Shown here in pieces: positions 27,024-35,552 of a stretch of DNA of 48,190 nt. The stretch comes from Candidatus Thorarchaeota archaeon. GTDB taxonomy: Archaea; Asgardarchaeota; Thorarchaeia; Thorarchaeales; Thorarchaeaceae. The stretch lies in the NCBI GenBank assembly GCA_004524445.1, contig SDNP01000023.1, positions 1-48,190 on the forward strand, in the 5' to 3' direction. Position numbers and translations under genes: made by a program. The notes below the pieces were generated by a model. That model did no database searches, had not been told where the DNA came from, and saw nothing but the letters and a program-made list of their open reading frames with translations. The stretch's first letter is position 1. Each line of letters opens with the position of its first letter.

Positions 27024-28910
27024 GTGGATAGGGGCGGATATACCGGTCAAATCCTTCGTGTCGATTTGACATCCAACAAATTCTCCCTGGAGAATACCCC
27101 CTCTGATTGGATACGAGATTATATTGGCGGGGATGGATTTGCTCTCCGTTTATTGTATGAGGAAGTTGAGAGCGGAACGGACCCATTATCAGCCAATAAC
27201 AAATTGATGATTTCCACCGGTCCCATCACAGGCACTTTATGGCCAATGAGTGGCAGAACGGTCTTTGTCAGCAAATCTCCGCTTACTGGAATATGGGGCG
27301 AGAGTCATGTCGGGGGTTTTCTCGGCCCCGAACTCAAATATGCCGGATATGACATGCTAGTCGTGGAAGGAAAAGCAGAGCAACCAGTGTATATCTCGGT
27401 TCTGGATGATGAACTAGAAATTCTTGACGCAACTGACCTTTGGGGGATGAAAACAAACGAGGTTTCAGCTGGAATCAAGAAACGGCATGCTGATCCAGAC
27501 ACTCAAATTGCAGCTATAGGGCCTGCGGGTGAGAATCTTGTTAGCTTCTCTTCGGTTATCGTAAACAACGCTAGAGCTGCAGGCAGAACGGGAATGGGTG
27601 CTGTACTTGGTTCTAAGAATGTGAAGGCCATTGCTATTCGTGGCACAGGCGCAGTGGATGTTGCAGATCATGAAGGTTTTACAGAATTGGCAAAGCAAGC
27701 CCATATGAAGGTCCGAGAGAATCCCCAAGCTCAAGAGATGCATAAATGGGGGACCTGGATTCTGACTTCCGTCAAACAAGAAATTGGTGAACTCCCCACC
27801 TATAATCATCGTACTGGGGTTTTCTCGGGATGGGAGGCCTTGAGCGGCGAATACATACGTCCCCGATTTACTATATCTGACCGTGCGTGTTTTGGCTGTT
27901 CACTGGGCTGTAAGAAAGTCAATTATGTTCCTGAAGGTGAGTTCGAAGGGACTCTTGAAGAAGGGCCAGAGTATGAAGGGTTAATGGCCATAGGTAGCAG
28001 TTTGGGTATTGATGATTATCCGACTACCCTGAAAGCCAATCAAATCTGCAATAGATACGGAATGGATGTCATTTCAGCTGGAGGGACTCTGGCTTTTGCT
28101 ATTGAAGCTTTTGAGAATGGACTTATTGACGAAGATGATACTGGTGGCATAACGCTCGAATGGGGTAATTCAGACCTAATCATCGAGCTACTCAAAATGA
28201 TTGGAAAACGAGAAGGATTTGGAGACATCCTTGCAAAAGGTACTCGAGCTGCCTCTGAAGAGTTGGGTGAACGTACAAAGAAGTATGCCATGCATGTAAA
28301 GGGCCTTGAGGTGTCGGGACAAGATGGACGTACACATCGTAGTATCGGACTCTCACATGCAACTGCAGCAAGAGGTGCAGACCACCTGAGGAGTCTCGTA
28401 GTAGTTGACCAATTAGGGTATGAAGATGTGGCTGCCAAACGATGGGGGGCAGACAAGCTACCAGAGATATTGAATCCATATGTGGAGAAATACAAGGCTG
28501 CAGCTGTAGTCGAAACTGAAAATGCATACTGCATTCGTGACACTCTGATTGTATGTTGGTATTCCGTTTCCTGGCCGCCTATTTTCTGGATGGAAGACTT
28601 CGCGGAGATGCTTCCATTAGCAACAGGTGTGAGTTACTTCGGTAGTACTAAAAATCTGACAGAAATTGCTGAACGGCAGCTAAATCTTAAGCGTCTATTC
28701 AATGCTCGAGAAGGTATAACCAGAAAGGACGATACGTTGCCGCACCGATTTACCCATGAGCCAATGCCTGAAGGACCTGGTAAGGGACAAGTTGTTGATT
28801 TAGAGCCCATGCTCGACGATTACTATCAAAGAAGGGGCTGGGACAAAGAAACAGGCCTTCCAACATCTGAAACACTGCAGCGCTTATCTTTAGAGTGGGC
28901 TGAATTCTAA
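27024..28910 (+). CDS. Aldehyde:ferredoxin oxidoreductase (tungsten enzyme)
   Basis: 628 residues. Oxidises aldehydes to carboxylic acids with a tungsten-bispterin centre and one [4Fe-4S] cluster. The N-terminal pterin-binding domain shows YIGGDGFALRLLYEE, STGPITGTLWPMSGR and GGFLGPELKYAGYD. The cluster ligands start at CFGCSLGC (about residue 289), with the remote cysteine likely in AYCIRDTL or IVCWY. GGAGG sits upstream of the GTG start. Substrates of the subfamily vary; aldehydes derived from amino-acid 2-oxo acids fit the neighbouring GdhA and IlvE. Confidence 0.95.
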   Translation: MDRGGYTGQILRVDLTSNKFSLENTPSDWIRDYIGGDGFALRLLYEEVESGTDPLSANNKLMISTGPITGTLWPMSGRTVFVSKSPLTGIWGESHVGGFLGPELKYAGYDMLVVEGKAEQPVYISVLDDELEILDATDLWGMKTNEVSAGIKKRHADPDTQIAAIGPAGENLVSFSSVIVNNARAAGRTGMGAVLGSKNVKAIAIRGTGAVDVADHEGFTELAKQAHMKVRENPQAQEMHKWGTWILTSVKQEIGELPTYNHRTGVFSGWEALSGEYIRPRFTISDRACFGCSLGCKKVNYVPEGEFEGTLEEGPEYEGLMAIGSSLGIDDYPTTLKANQICNRYGMDVISAGGTLAFAIEAFENGLIDEDDTGGITLEWGNSDLIIELLKMIGKREGFGDILAKGTRAASEELGERTKKYAMHVKGLEVSGQDGRTHRSIGLSHATAARGADHLRSLVVVDQLGYEDVAAKRWGADKLPEILNPYVEKYKAAAVVETENAYCIRDTLIVCWYSVSWPPIFWMEDFAEMLPLATGVSYFGSTKNLTEIAERQLNLKRLFNAREGITRKDDTLPHRFTHEPMPEGPGKGQVVDLEPMLDDYYQRRGWDKETGLPTSETLQRLSLEWAEF

Positions 28911-28928
28911 TCAAACGCTAGAATTGCA

Positions 28929-29891
28929 TTACATCCTGCTATATTGCACGGTATGAGTATGACGGCAGTGCGGGCAGGAGTATTGATCTGGTCCAGTCCA
29001 GTCAATTTGTTCCCAAGACATTGGGGCTCCACAATTATCACATTTGTTCTTGATCACTGGTCGGACGAAAACTGTTGAACCACTTGCCTTGCTCGTTGAG
29101 TCCATCTCAATTTCATCGGAAGTTTCCTCAGCTACGGGACTATAGGTTTGTGATGCAGTATCTGCAACTTCATACTGAGAGAGCGGATGCCGGGCTTGAA
29201 TATATCGGAAGGGTCTCACTAGCCAATCCAGGTGTTCTTTTGGTAATGAGGTCCATTCTCGATTTTGCCATACTTTCAACATGTGGTCTTGTCGTGGTAC
29301 GTGACCTCTTACCTCAAAATTCCCAGTGGTTGCCTTTACCCTGAGTTTCCCTTTTCTTGCCTCGAATGTTTCTATCATATAGAACGGGAACATGTAGAGT
29401 TTGTTCTTTCTCGAGTCTCTTTGGTAGAGTCTATAGTTTGTCATAACGAAGTTGTCGGGATAATATGTGAATACTGCTTCACCCTTTAGCCACGCAAACT
29501 CGGTGTAGAAGTGCTTGGAGAATTTTCTGTGATAACCAACTGATACCCATCGATTATAGGGCTGATTTGGATGAACAAAAGGAACCCCACAGACCTCGCA
29601 TATTTTTCGCTGCTCCCCAATGTTGAGGTTCTCAAACTCTCGTAATCCTAGAGCTCCTCGAAGTTCCTCACGACGCGGCATTGCCCCTAGAACATTGATG
29701 ATGCCATTGATTACCTTGAACATTGCAGCTCTTGAGGTCAACTTGTATTCCTTTATGATGTGAAGCGGAATACTAACCACTGTTCTTGAGCCGCGGTCGT
29801 ATTGAACAATTCTGTAGTTGCTGATGAGATACTCACTACTCTCAGCAATCAGCCTTTCGCCATCAATGGGGATGTAAGTAAGGGTTGTCAA
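28929..29891 (-). CDS. PH-like domain protein with zinc ribbons (320 aa)
   Basis: Two copies of a bacterial/archaeal PH-like module are visible: GERLIAESSEYLISNYRIVQYD (residues about 12-32; core YLISNYRIVQYD) and GEAVFTYYPDNFVMTNYRLYQ (core NFVMTNYRLYQ, about 137-158). Both continue with a short strand set. Between them lies CEVCGVPFVH. The C-terminus is a zinc ribbon, CDNCGAPMSW followed by CPHCRHTHT. PH-like domains bind lipids or proteins; the ribbons suggest a scaffold or nucleic-acid contact. No signal peptide or membrane helix. Exact family unknown. Confidence 0.65.
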   Translation of the reverse strand: MTTLTYIPIDGERLIAESSEYLISNYRIVQYDRGSRTVVSIPLHIIKEYKLTSRAAMFKVINGIINVLGAMPRREELRGALGLREFENLNIGEQRKICEVCGVPFVHPNQPYNRWVSVGYHRKFSKHFYTEFAWLKGEAVFTYYPDNFVMTNYRLYQRDSRKNKLYMFPFYMIETFEARKGKLRVKATTGNFEVRGHVPRQDHMLKVWQNREWTSLPKEHLDWLVRPFRYIQARHPLSQYEVADTASQTYSPVAEETSDEIEMDSTSKASGSTVFVRPVIKNKCDNCGAPMSWEQIDWTGPDQYSCPHCRHTHTVQYSRM

Positions 29892-29988
29892 GACTCGTAA
29901 CCTCAGAATATCTTGCGTTGAGAATTTCTACACTTGAGCGTATTAAAAGGTTGAGCGTAGACATCCTCCTATTTTGCATGAAACACGC

Positions 29989-30201
29989 TCACTGTCTAGG
30001 AATGGAGATGTATAGGATATCTTCGTATCCTAATACCCCATATCCCGATGGGTTTTCTAGTTTAATATGATCTTCATAGATTTCGTTCACGGTTACGTTA
30101 GGAATCTTTGCAAGTGTTTCCTTCTGCATATAACGAAGATATACTGTGAATTTTTTCTCTGATGTTTTCAAATCCTGAAAAATGCTCTTCCAATTGGGCA
30201 T
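29989..30201 (-). CDS. Small beta-rich protein (70 aa), unknown
   Basis: ATG 30201 is preceded by GGAGG on the minus strand, which decides the start over the frame opening at 30228. The product reads as a helix (NWKSIFQDLKTSE) and then five short strands (FTVYLRYM, VTVNEIYEDHIKLEN, ILYISIPRQ). The VNEIYEDHIKLEN and ILYISIP segments recall Sm/Hfq-like strands, but the similarity is weak and could be chance. Confidence 0.6.
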   Translation of the reverse strand: MPNWKSIFQDLKTSEKKFTVYLRYMQKETLAKIPNVTVNEIYEDHIKLENPSGYGVLGYEDILYISIPRQ

Positions 30202-30280
30202 ATTTTTTCCTCCATTATGGTGCAACAAACTTGCGAATTTAATAGTTGTTGCTTACAAAAGTAGTTACACATTATTCTTA

Positions 30281-30745
30281 CTAACTTGATGGCTTATGCA
30301 ATACATGGGTATACAAGGACGGGTTCAAACCCATATCTTTGAAGGTTTCACCGACTATTTTCTTGATATCTGAATCGAGTCCAAAATGAATAAGGTGGGA
30401 CCTACATCCTGATTCACAATCACTCGCACCAAACCTAATGGGTCCCCAGTCTGCCTCGTCGCGAGAAGCAAGCCTCTTAGCAACCAGACACTCAACCGGC
30501 TCAGCGCTTTCTGAAAACACCGCATCTAGGATTTCAACATCTGCATCTAGAAGATAGTCTATATGCCAATGTACTTTCTTCTCCTTGCTGAAATGTCTAG
30601 ATAGTCTATTTTCTAGATTCATTGATTGTCCTTGAGCTGAACCCACATACACATAGTATCCTTCAAGAAACTTTGTTTCCCCTAGAGCGCCAATTCTCAC
30701 CTTAATCGGACAGGGAACCACAATTATCAATCCATAGACCCCCAT
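30281..30745 (-). CDS. DUF123 / GIY-YIG-like (Uri superfamily) protein
   Basis: MGVYGLIIVVPCPIK, then GYYVYVGSAQGQ (the GIY-YIG-type second strand), RLSRHFSKEKKVHWHIDYLL, and a C-terminal cysteine/histidine segment (DCESGCRSHLIHFG). These match DUF123 proteins, predicted metal-dependent nucleases related to the GIY-YIG fold. ATG 30745 gives the family's usual N-terminus. The longer frame begins at 30772 inside the upstream gene, so the two are translationally linked. Confidence 0.83.
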   Translation of the reverse strand: MGVYGLIIVVPCPIKVRIGALGETKFLEGYYVYVGSAQGQSMNLENRLSRHFSKEKKVHWHIDYLLDADVEILDAVFSESAEPVECLVAKRLASRDEADWGPIRFGASDCESGCRSHLIHFGLDSDIKKIVGETFKDMGLNPSLYTHVLHKPSS

Positions 30746-30765
30746 CAATCCAGATTCAACTCCAT

Positions 30766-31827
30766 TCAGCAATCATTCTTGGCACGGTTTCGTTTCTTCA
30801 AGCATTCTAAAGACGGTCCTAAGATATTCTTGATTTGTTGTAGCGATTGTCCTGTACTCAGGATCCCTGCTTCTGTTTCTCTAAGTACACGGTATATTGA
30901 TGGTCCTATCATCTTCCATCCCTTCTGATGACAACGTGATAGCAGTCTACACCCGAATCGCTCTTGTTTATGTTTCATCCCAAGGCATGATGAAATCTTT
31001 CTGGTTCTGTACTTCGATAGTGACAAAGTAGCTGGCAGATGAATAATCATTAAATCATCCATTAGCTCAATACTCTGTCGTCCTGTTGGCAGCAATTCGC
31101 CTGTGAGTAGAAGATCTACTCCCAAATCTCGGGCTGAGTTTCTGATGCTCTCCATCAACGTTCGATGACATCGTCCACAAGGGTGGAGTTTTTCCTTGAT
31201 TGCCCCCTCGAAAATCTTCTCTAGATTGGAAGATGCGTCAATGAAGTATTGTGATATCTCCAAATTCTCAGATATATATCTAATGGCTCTTTTCTCGGGA
31301 TTGCCCATTACTTGACACCCCAAGTCTGCAGTTAGGCTAATAACCGACCTTGTTTGTCTGGTCGCCCAATATAAAGCAGCGCCACTATCGACCCCGCCAG
31401 AGAAGGCAACTGCAACTATTGTTCCGGTATCTTCCTTTCTCATGTCGATTTGCCTTCTTGGATACTCCATTTCTTTCTCAATATCCAGTCTCAGTTGCTG
31501 TAAAATCGGCTTTTGATTTGGCGACGAATCACTAAGGAGCTTACCAATTCTCTGAAACGTTAGCCTAAGTTGCCGCTCTCTCAGTAGCAACTCACAATTA
31601 GAGTGAACAGTAATCGGAGTTCCAAACACCTCACTTAATTTTGCTACTACTCTCCCGCCAGGGCCAAGTAGAAGGCTTTTTTCTGCTCGATCTGGGACAA
31701 GCACATGTAGCCGGTCTTCAGTTTCAATAACTTTCGAGATAAGTGGGGCAACGCCCCGTTCGTAATCAAGACTATCTCGAATTTCTCTAACAGATACAGA
31801 AAATTGATTCTTATCAACCATGATCAA
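30766..31827 (-). CDS. PP-loop ATPase with KH-like N-terminal domain
   Basis: 353 residues. A KH-like region with GPGGRVVAKLSEVFG lies at about residues 52-95. A PP-loop nucleotide-binding site follows at SGGVDSGAALYWA (about 140-152). A CxxC pair, HPCGRCHRTLME, and LLLTGELLPTGRQS come next. The layout resembles tRNA thiolation enzymes (TtuA/TtcA-like) and other ATP-pyrophosphatases that adenylate a substrate, and the KH domain points to RNA. Specific reaction unknown. It is followed by the overlapping DUF123 gene. Confidence 0.78.
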   Translation of the reverse strand: MIMVDKNQFSVSVREIRDSLDYERGVAPLISKVIETEDRLHVLVPDRAEKSLLLGPGGRVVAKLSEVFGTPITVHSNCELLLRERQLRLTFQRIGKLLSDSSPNQKPILQQLRLDIEKEMEYPRRQIDMRKEDTGTIVAVAFSGGVDSGAALYWATRQTRSVISLTADLGCQVMGNPEKRAIRYISENLEISQYFIDASSNLEKIFEGAIKEKLHPCGRCHRTLMESIRNSARDLGVDLLLTGELLPTGRQSIELMDDLMIIHLPATLSLSKYRTRKISSCLGMKHKQERFGCRLLSRCHQKGWKMIGPSIYRVLRETEAGILSTGQSLQQIKNILGPSLECLKKRNRAKNDC

Positions 31828-31894
31828 GCCTCCAAATATTCTGATGCTACCTTACTGGCGATAGCATCTTAAGGACTGATGAAGTAATCGGATT

Positions 31895-32848
31895 GTGAAA
31901 ATGGCTTCTCGAGAAATTGTTCCTGGAATAGTGTCAATCCAGGGTGAGTATGAACCTGGGTTCGGGTATCTAACTAGCCAACTGATACTTGGAGATGAAG
32001 AACTAGTAATTGTTGATCCCGGAACTGCTGGTTCGCCCGGTCGGGAAGTCATCGAAACAATTGAGGAATTGGGTTTCAATTCAAAAAGTGATGTTGCTGC
32101 GATTCTCTGTACTCATGGGCACCCTGACCATATTGGGGGCTGTTCGAGAATTCAAAAACATACAAAAGCTCCAGTTATGATTCATAATTCAGACGCCATT
32201 TTGATTGAAAACCCCTCCTCTTTCATACAAGATAGGCTAAGACTTGATTTTGCCGGGAAACTGGCAATGAAACTCGAAAGAGGTCCACTCAAGGTCAATT
32301 ACAAATCGATCAGCGTGGACAAAAAACTCCAGGGGAACGAATCGTTGAGTTTTGGTGATATTGAAGTTGAGGTAATACATACTGGAGGGCATTCCCAGGG
32401 ACACTGCGTGTTTTATGTGAGAGATACGAAAACGCTATTTTCTGGAGACGAACTCAACAATTATCCCAATAATCCTAGAAAATTCTATGTTGACTTATCT
32501 GGCAGCCTGACTGCAAAAGCCGATGCCGCACGAAAGCTTCAGGAGCTTGAAATTAATACACTGATTCCGAGTCACGATGAAGTACATCTGGATGCGGATG
32601 TGCCCCTGCAATTCAGGGAAGTCCGGAGCGGAATAATCGATTTTCAGGATGCTATTCTGAATCATGTGTCCGCACGCGGCGATGTAGACATCGAACAATT
32701 AGTCTATGACATAAAACAGTCTAGAAGTGTTCCCATCCCTGAGGGCTTAGATTCCCTATTGCCCACCACAATCGTGGTATGCCTGCACGATTTGGAAAAA
32801 GCCGGGCTTGTGCGTCAAGATTTGGATGACATATGGCATAAAGTATGA
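31895..32848 (+). CDS. Metallo-beta-lactamase-fold hydrolase (LACTB2/glyoxalase-II-like)
   Basis: 317 residues. Metal ligands are clear: THGHPDHIGG, a further His in HTGGHSQGH, the bridging Asp in FSGDELN, and a C-terminal His in PSHDEVH. The last 80 residues (about 240-317) form a helical, winged-helix-like extension typical of LACTB2-type enzymes. Possible activities are thioester hydrolysis or RNase; the sequence does not distinguish them. It lies 120 bases before the large two-gene operon. Confidence 0.88.
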   Translation: MKMASREIVPGIVSIQGEYEPGFGYLTSQLILGDEELVIVDPGTAGSPGREVIETIEELGFNSKSDVAAILCTHGHPDHIGGCSRIQKHTKAPVMIHNSDAILIENPSSFIQDRLRLDFAGKLAMKLERGPLKVNYKSISVDKKLQGNESLSFGDIEVEVIHTGGHSQGHCVFYVRDTKTLFSGDELNNYPNNPRKFYVDLSGSLTAKADAARKLQELEINTLIPSHDEVHLDADVPLQFREVRSGIIDFQDAILNHVSARGDVDIEQLVYDIKQSRSVPIPEGLDSLLPTTIVVCLHDLEKAGLVRQDLDDIWHKV

Positions 32849-32968
32849 GCCAAAAACAGCTACATTCGAGCTATATTCAAAAGATTGCCACTATTACTCT
32901 CATTGATGAAAATCGTACTATGCAAGGTTAATGCAGGAATAGAAGCCATAGTGAGAAGTGAATAAGCA

Positions 32969-35548
32969 ATGTCCAAATCTAAACATAGCGATGACCGAGT
33001 AGTGAGCACTGCAGAAGCAATTCGCATGGCTTCGGCTTCCATATTAGGAACCACTACTAGTCAAGATATTGCCCTGGGCAGCGCCACGGGTTCTGGGACG
33101 AAATTAGAAGAAAATTCTCGGATTGTTGCAATGGGAGTGGTCCCTCTTGTTTCTGCATTTTCCCAAAAACTGCACGATAAAACCAATGTTGAACTGATAT
33201 CATTGGAGTGGGATTTAGGATCTGGTTCAAGTTCTGAAATTCTACCTGAACATCTGATAGTCTGTGCAGGCGGTGCAGACAGCTTTACAACCCATACTTG
33301 TGCTATTAGCTGGGAGAAAGGAGTAGTCGATCCCTTTCGTTTGAATTCGTATTTGCATCGTCTATCCGCAAAGATGAAACAAGTCGAAGATGCAATTCTT
33401 TCTAATCAGCTTGATTATGAGAAAGAAGGCATGTCAGTGCTTCGCCAATTCTGTGACAGATTCAATCTTGTCACTTTCGTTGAAATGCTCGATCGCAGGT
33501 TTCAAGAGAGTTGGGACTCGAAGAAGATTCAACAAGATGATGTTGACCTTCTCACTTCCTTAGCTGCAGGGATTAGAACGGACTACTCAACCGTGCCACC
33601 TGGACTGACGCTGACTGGAGGAATGTCTTTTACATTTGACAATCCATCTGCTTCCGAAAATCAGATTTTGGAACATCTCAGGAATCGCATCATTTCCCCC
33701 GTTTCTTTGGATAGCCTCGTGCAGGGTATCACTGAGCTTGGACAAGCAATAATAGCTGAGATAAACACCTATGCATATAGTACCGAAGAGGTTGACATCA
33801 CTCGCGCCACAATTGCCATGTTGGTGAAGTATCTTGGGACTGATAGTGTACCTATCAGCAATTTGGATATGGTTGCATCACGCATACATGATTTTGGGCT
33901 GATGATTCAATCAATTATGAACACATTCTCGGATATCACCGAGGCCCACATCCGCTCTGGTGAATCGTTAACCACTCATGGTCATAAGAAGAAGATTGTA
34001 GAGCACATGGAAGCGTCAACCCTTAAAGAAAATGAATTACAAAAAGCCTATGCCAAAGTCTTGATTGAGCATCTAGTATCATCTATTGAAAAGGAAATCA
34101 GCTTTGATGGACCCTATCGGGCATGGATGCTTCGAAGTATCATAACGTATTTCAATTATATGGCAAAGCGTGTTCATTCCTTCTTTGAGGAGGAATTGTC
34201 TAACTACATTGCAGCAAGAGCGGTTAAGGAATCGATGTATAAAGCATTGAGATCATTTGAGGGGGACGTGAATCCTGACGGAATGGCTTCAGAAGACTTT
34301 AGAGTATTTGAGGAATTCCAAAAAGCATTAACAAACCAAATTGACAGAACAGTCGATCGAAAGAGCTACGAGGGCGATGCAGAGATAGAACACCTTCTTC
34401 GAATTGCATCAGATGAAATTAGAGACGAGTTCCAAAAAATCAATATCTGGGACCTGATAGATTTTGCTGATGTTGCTGAGGTTACCAGAAATGAAATAGC
34501 AGCTATGAGAGAAAATTCTGGTGAATATGAAACAGTCGATCCTTCACAAATATCTCAATTATTGACTCGCTATGAAAACTTGGAAACTGAAATAATCCCC
34601 CACTTGGCTGAACACATTCTCTCAAAGGAGAGTATCCTGAAGCTCACTTCATCCACCAGAGAAGACTTTCTACGGATATTGAATGTAGTTGTTCAATCTC
34701 AAGATGATATGCCCGAAGAGTGGTATGCAGAGGCAAAACGGTGGATTGATCGGATTGACGTATTGATTAGCAATGATGCTCCCGTTTCAGAACGAATGAA
34801 GATTAGTATTGAAACAATATTTTCAGAATTGATGGAAGGAAGCAAAGCCGCCTCTATCATTGACCGCGTCAGAAAAGAAGCCGACCTAAGAGAGAATGAA
34901 TATGCACAAGTAGTAGATGAATGGAAGGCTGAATGTAAAAGAATTGAAGATGATAATATTCCAATACGGAAACACAATCGTGAAAGAGAGGAAATGAAGA
35001 AGAACGCCAGAGAGCAATATGAAAAGGAAACGCATGCTTATGAGGCAAAACTAGTAGAATACAATAGTCGGGCAAGTGATGAAGCGGACTCTTATGCTGT
35101 CCAAAAACCACAGGAACCAGATTCTTTGGAAAACAGGCTTGTGCGAATCGACGAACAATACCCTCACAAGAAGGAAATTCCTCTCCCTCCCAAACCGGAG
35201 ACACCTGAAATCACAAAGCAGTATTCTGTCCTGGCAGCCCTGTTGGATGATATTGTATCAAAGCTTAGAAAAAGTCAGGGTCAGATGCAAGACCGGTTTC
35301 TGAATGAATTGTCAAATTTGCAGCAACAAGCAGAGCAAGCGTACGAGAATATTACAATCCGCGTTGATACTGAGTTCTTGGAGTATTTAATGGATTCGAA
35401 GATCCGCAGATTGAGTAGAGCTGTTGCTACGCCAATTCGTGCTTATTTGCGAAATACCATTAATCCGGATATACTGTATCTTGTGAAATACAGCTTTTCT
35501 GAAAATGAGTTTCTGGTCGAAATTGGAAATAATCTGTTGAAGGGGTGA
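32969..35548 (+). CDS. Very large uncharacterised helical protein A (859 aa)
   Basis: I do not recognise this protein. The first 120 residues include alternating strands (VVPLVSAFSQKLHDK, VELISLEWDLGSG, HLIVCAGGADSF) and may be a small alpha/beta domain. From about 120 to 630 it is mostly helix. Residues about 633-755 are highly charged, likely coiled coil ending in a proline-rich hinge (IPLPPKPETPEI). The C-terminal 100 residues are helical. No membrane segment or Walker motif is seen. It ends four bases before the next gene; the two should be made together and probably bind each other. Confidence 0.75.
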   Translation: MSKSKHSDDRVVSTAEAIRMASASILGTTTSQDIALGSATGSGTKLEENSRIVAMGVVPLVSAFSQKLHDKTNVELISLEWDLGSGSSSEILPEHLIVCAGGADSFTTHTCAISWEKGVVDPFRLNSYLHRLSAKMKQVEDAILSNQLDYEKEGMSVLRQFCDRFNLVTFVEMLDRRFQESWDSKKIQQDDVDLLTSLAAGIRTDYSTVPPGLTLTGGMSFTFDNPSASENQILEHLRNRIISPVSLDSLVQGITELGQAIIAEINTYAYSTEEVDITRATIAMLVKYLGTDSVPISNLDMVASRIHDFGLMIQSIMNTFSDITEAHIRSGESLTTHGHKKKIVEHMEASTLKENELQKAYAKVLIEHLVSSIEKEISFDGPYRAWMLRSIITYFNYMAKRVHSFFEEELSNYIAARAVKESMYKALRSFEGDVNPDGMASEDFRVFEEFQKALTNQIDRTVDRKSYEGDAEIEHLLRIASDEIRDEFQKINIWDLIDFADVAEVTRNEIAAMRENSGEYETVDPSQISQLLTRYENLETEIIPHLAEHILSKESILKLTSSTREDFLRILNVVVQSQDDMPEEWYAEAKRWIDRIDVLISNDAPVSERMKISIETIFSELMEGSKAASIIDRVRKEADLRENEYAQVVDEWKAECKRIEDDNIPIRKHNREREEMKKNAREQYEKETHAYEAKLVEYNSRASDEADSYAVQKPQEPDSLENRLVRIDEQYPHKKEIPLPPKPETPEITKQYSVLAALLDDIVSKLRKSQGQMQDRFLNELSNLQQQAEQAYENITIRVDTEFLEYLMDSKIRRLSRAVATPIRAYLRNTINPDILYLVKYSFSENEFLVEIGNNLLKG

Positions 35549-35552
35549 AGAT

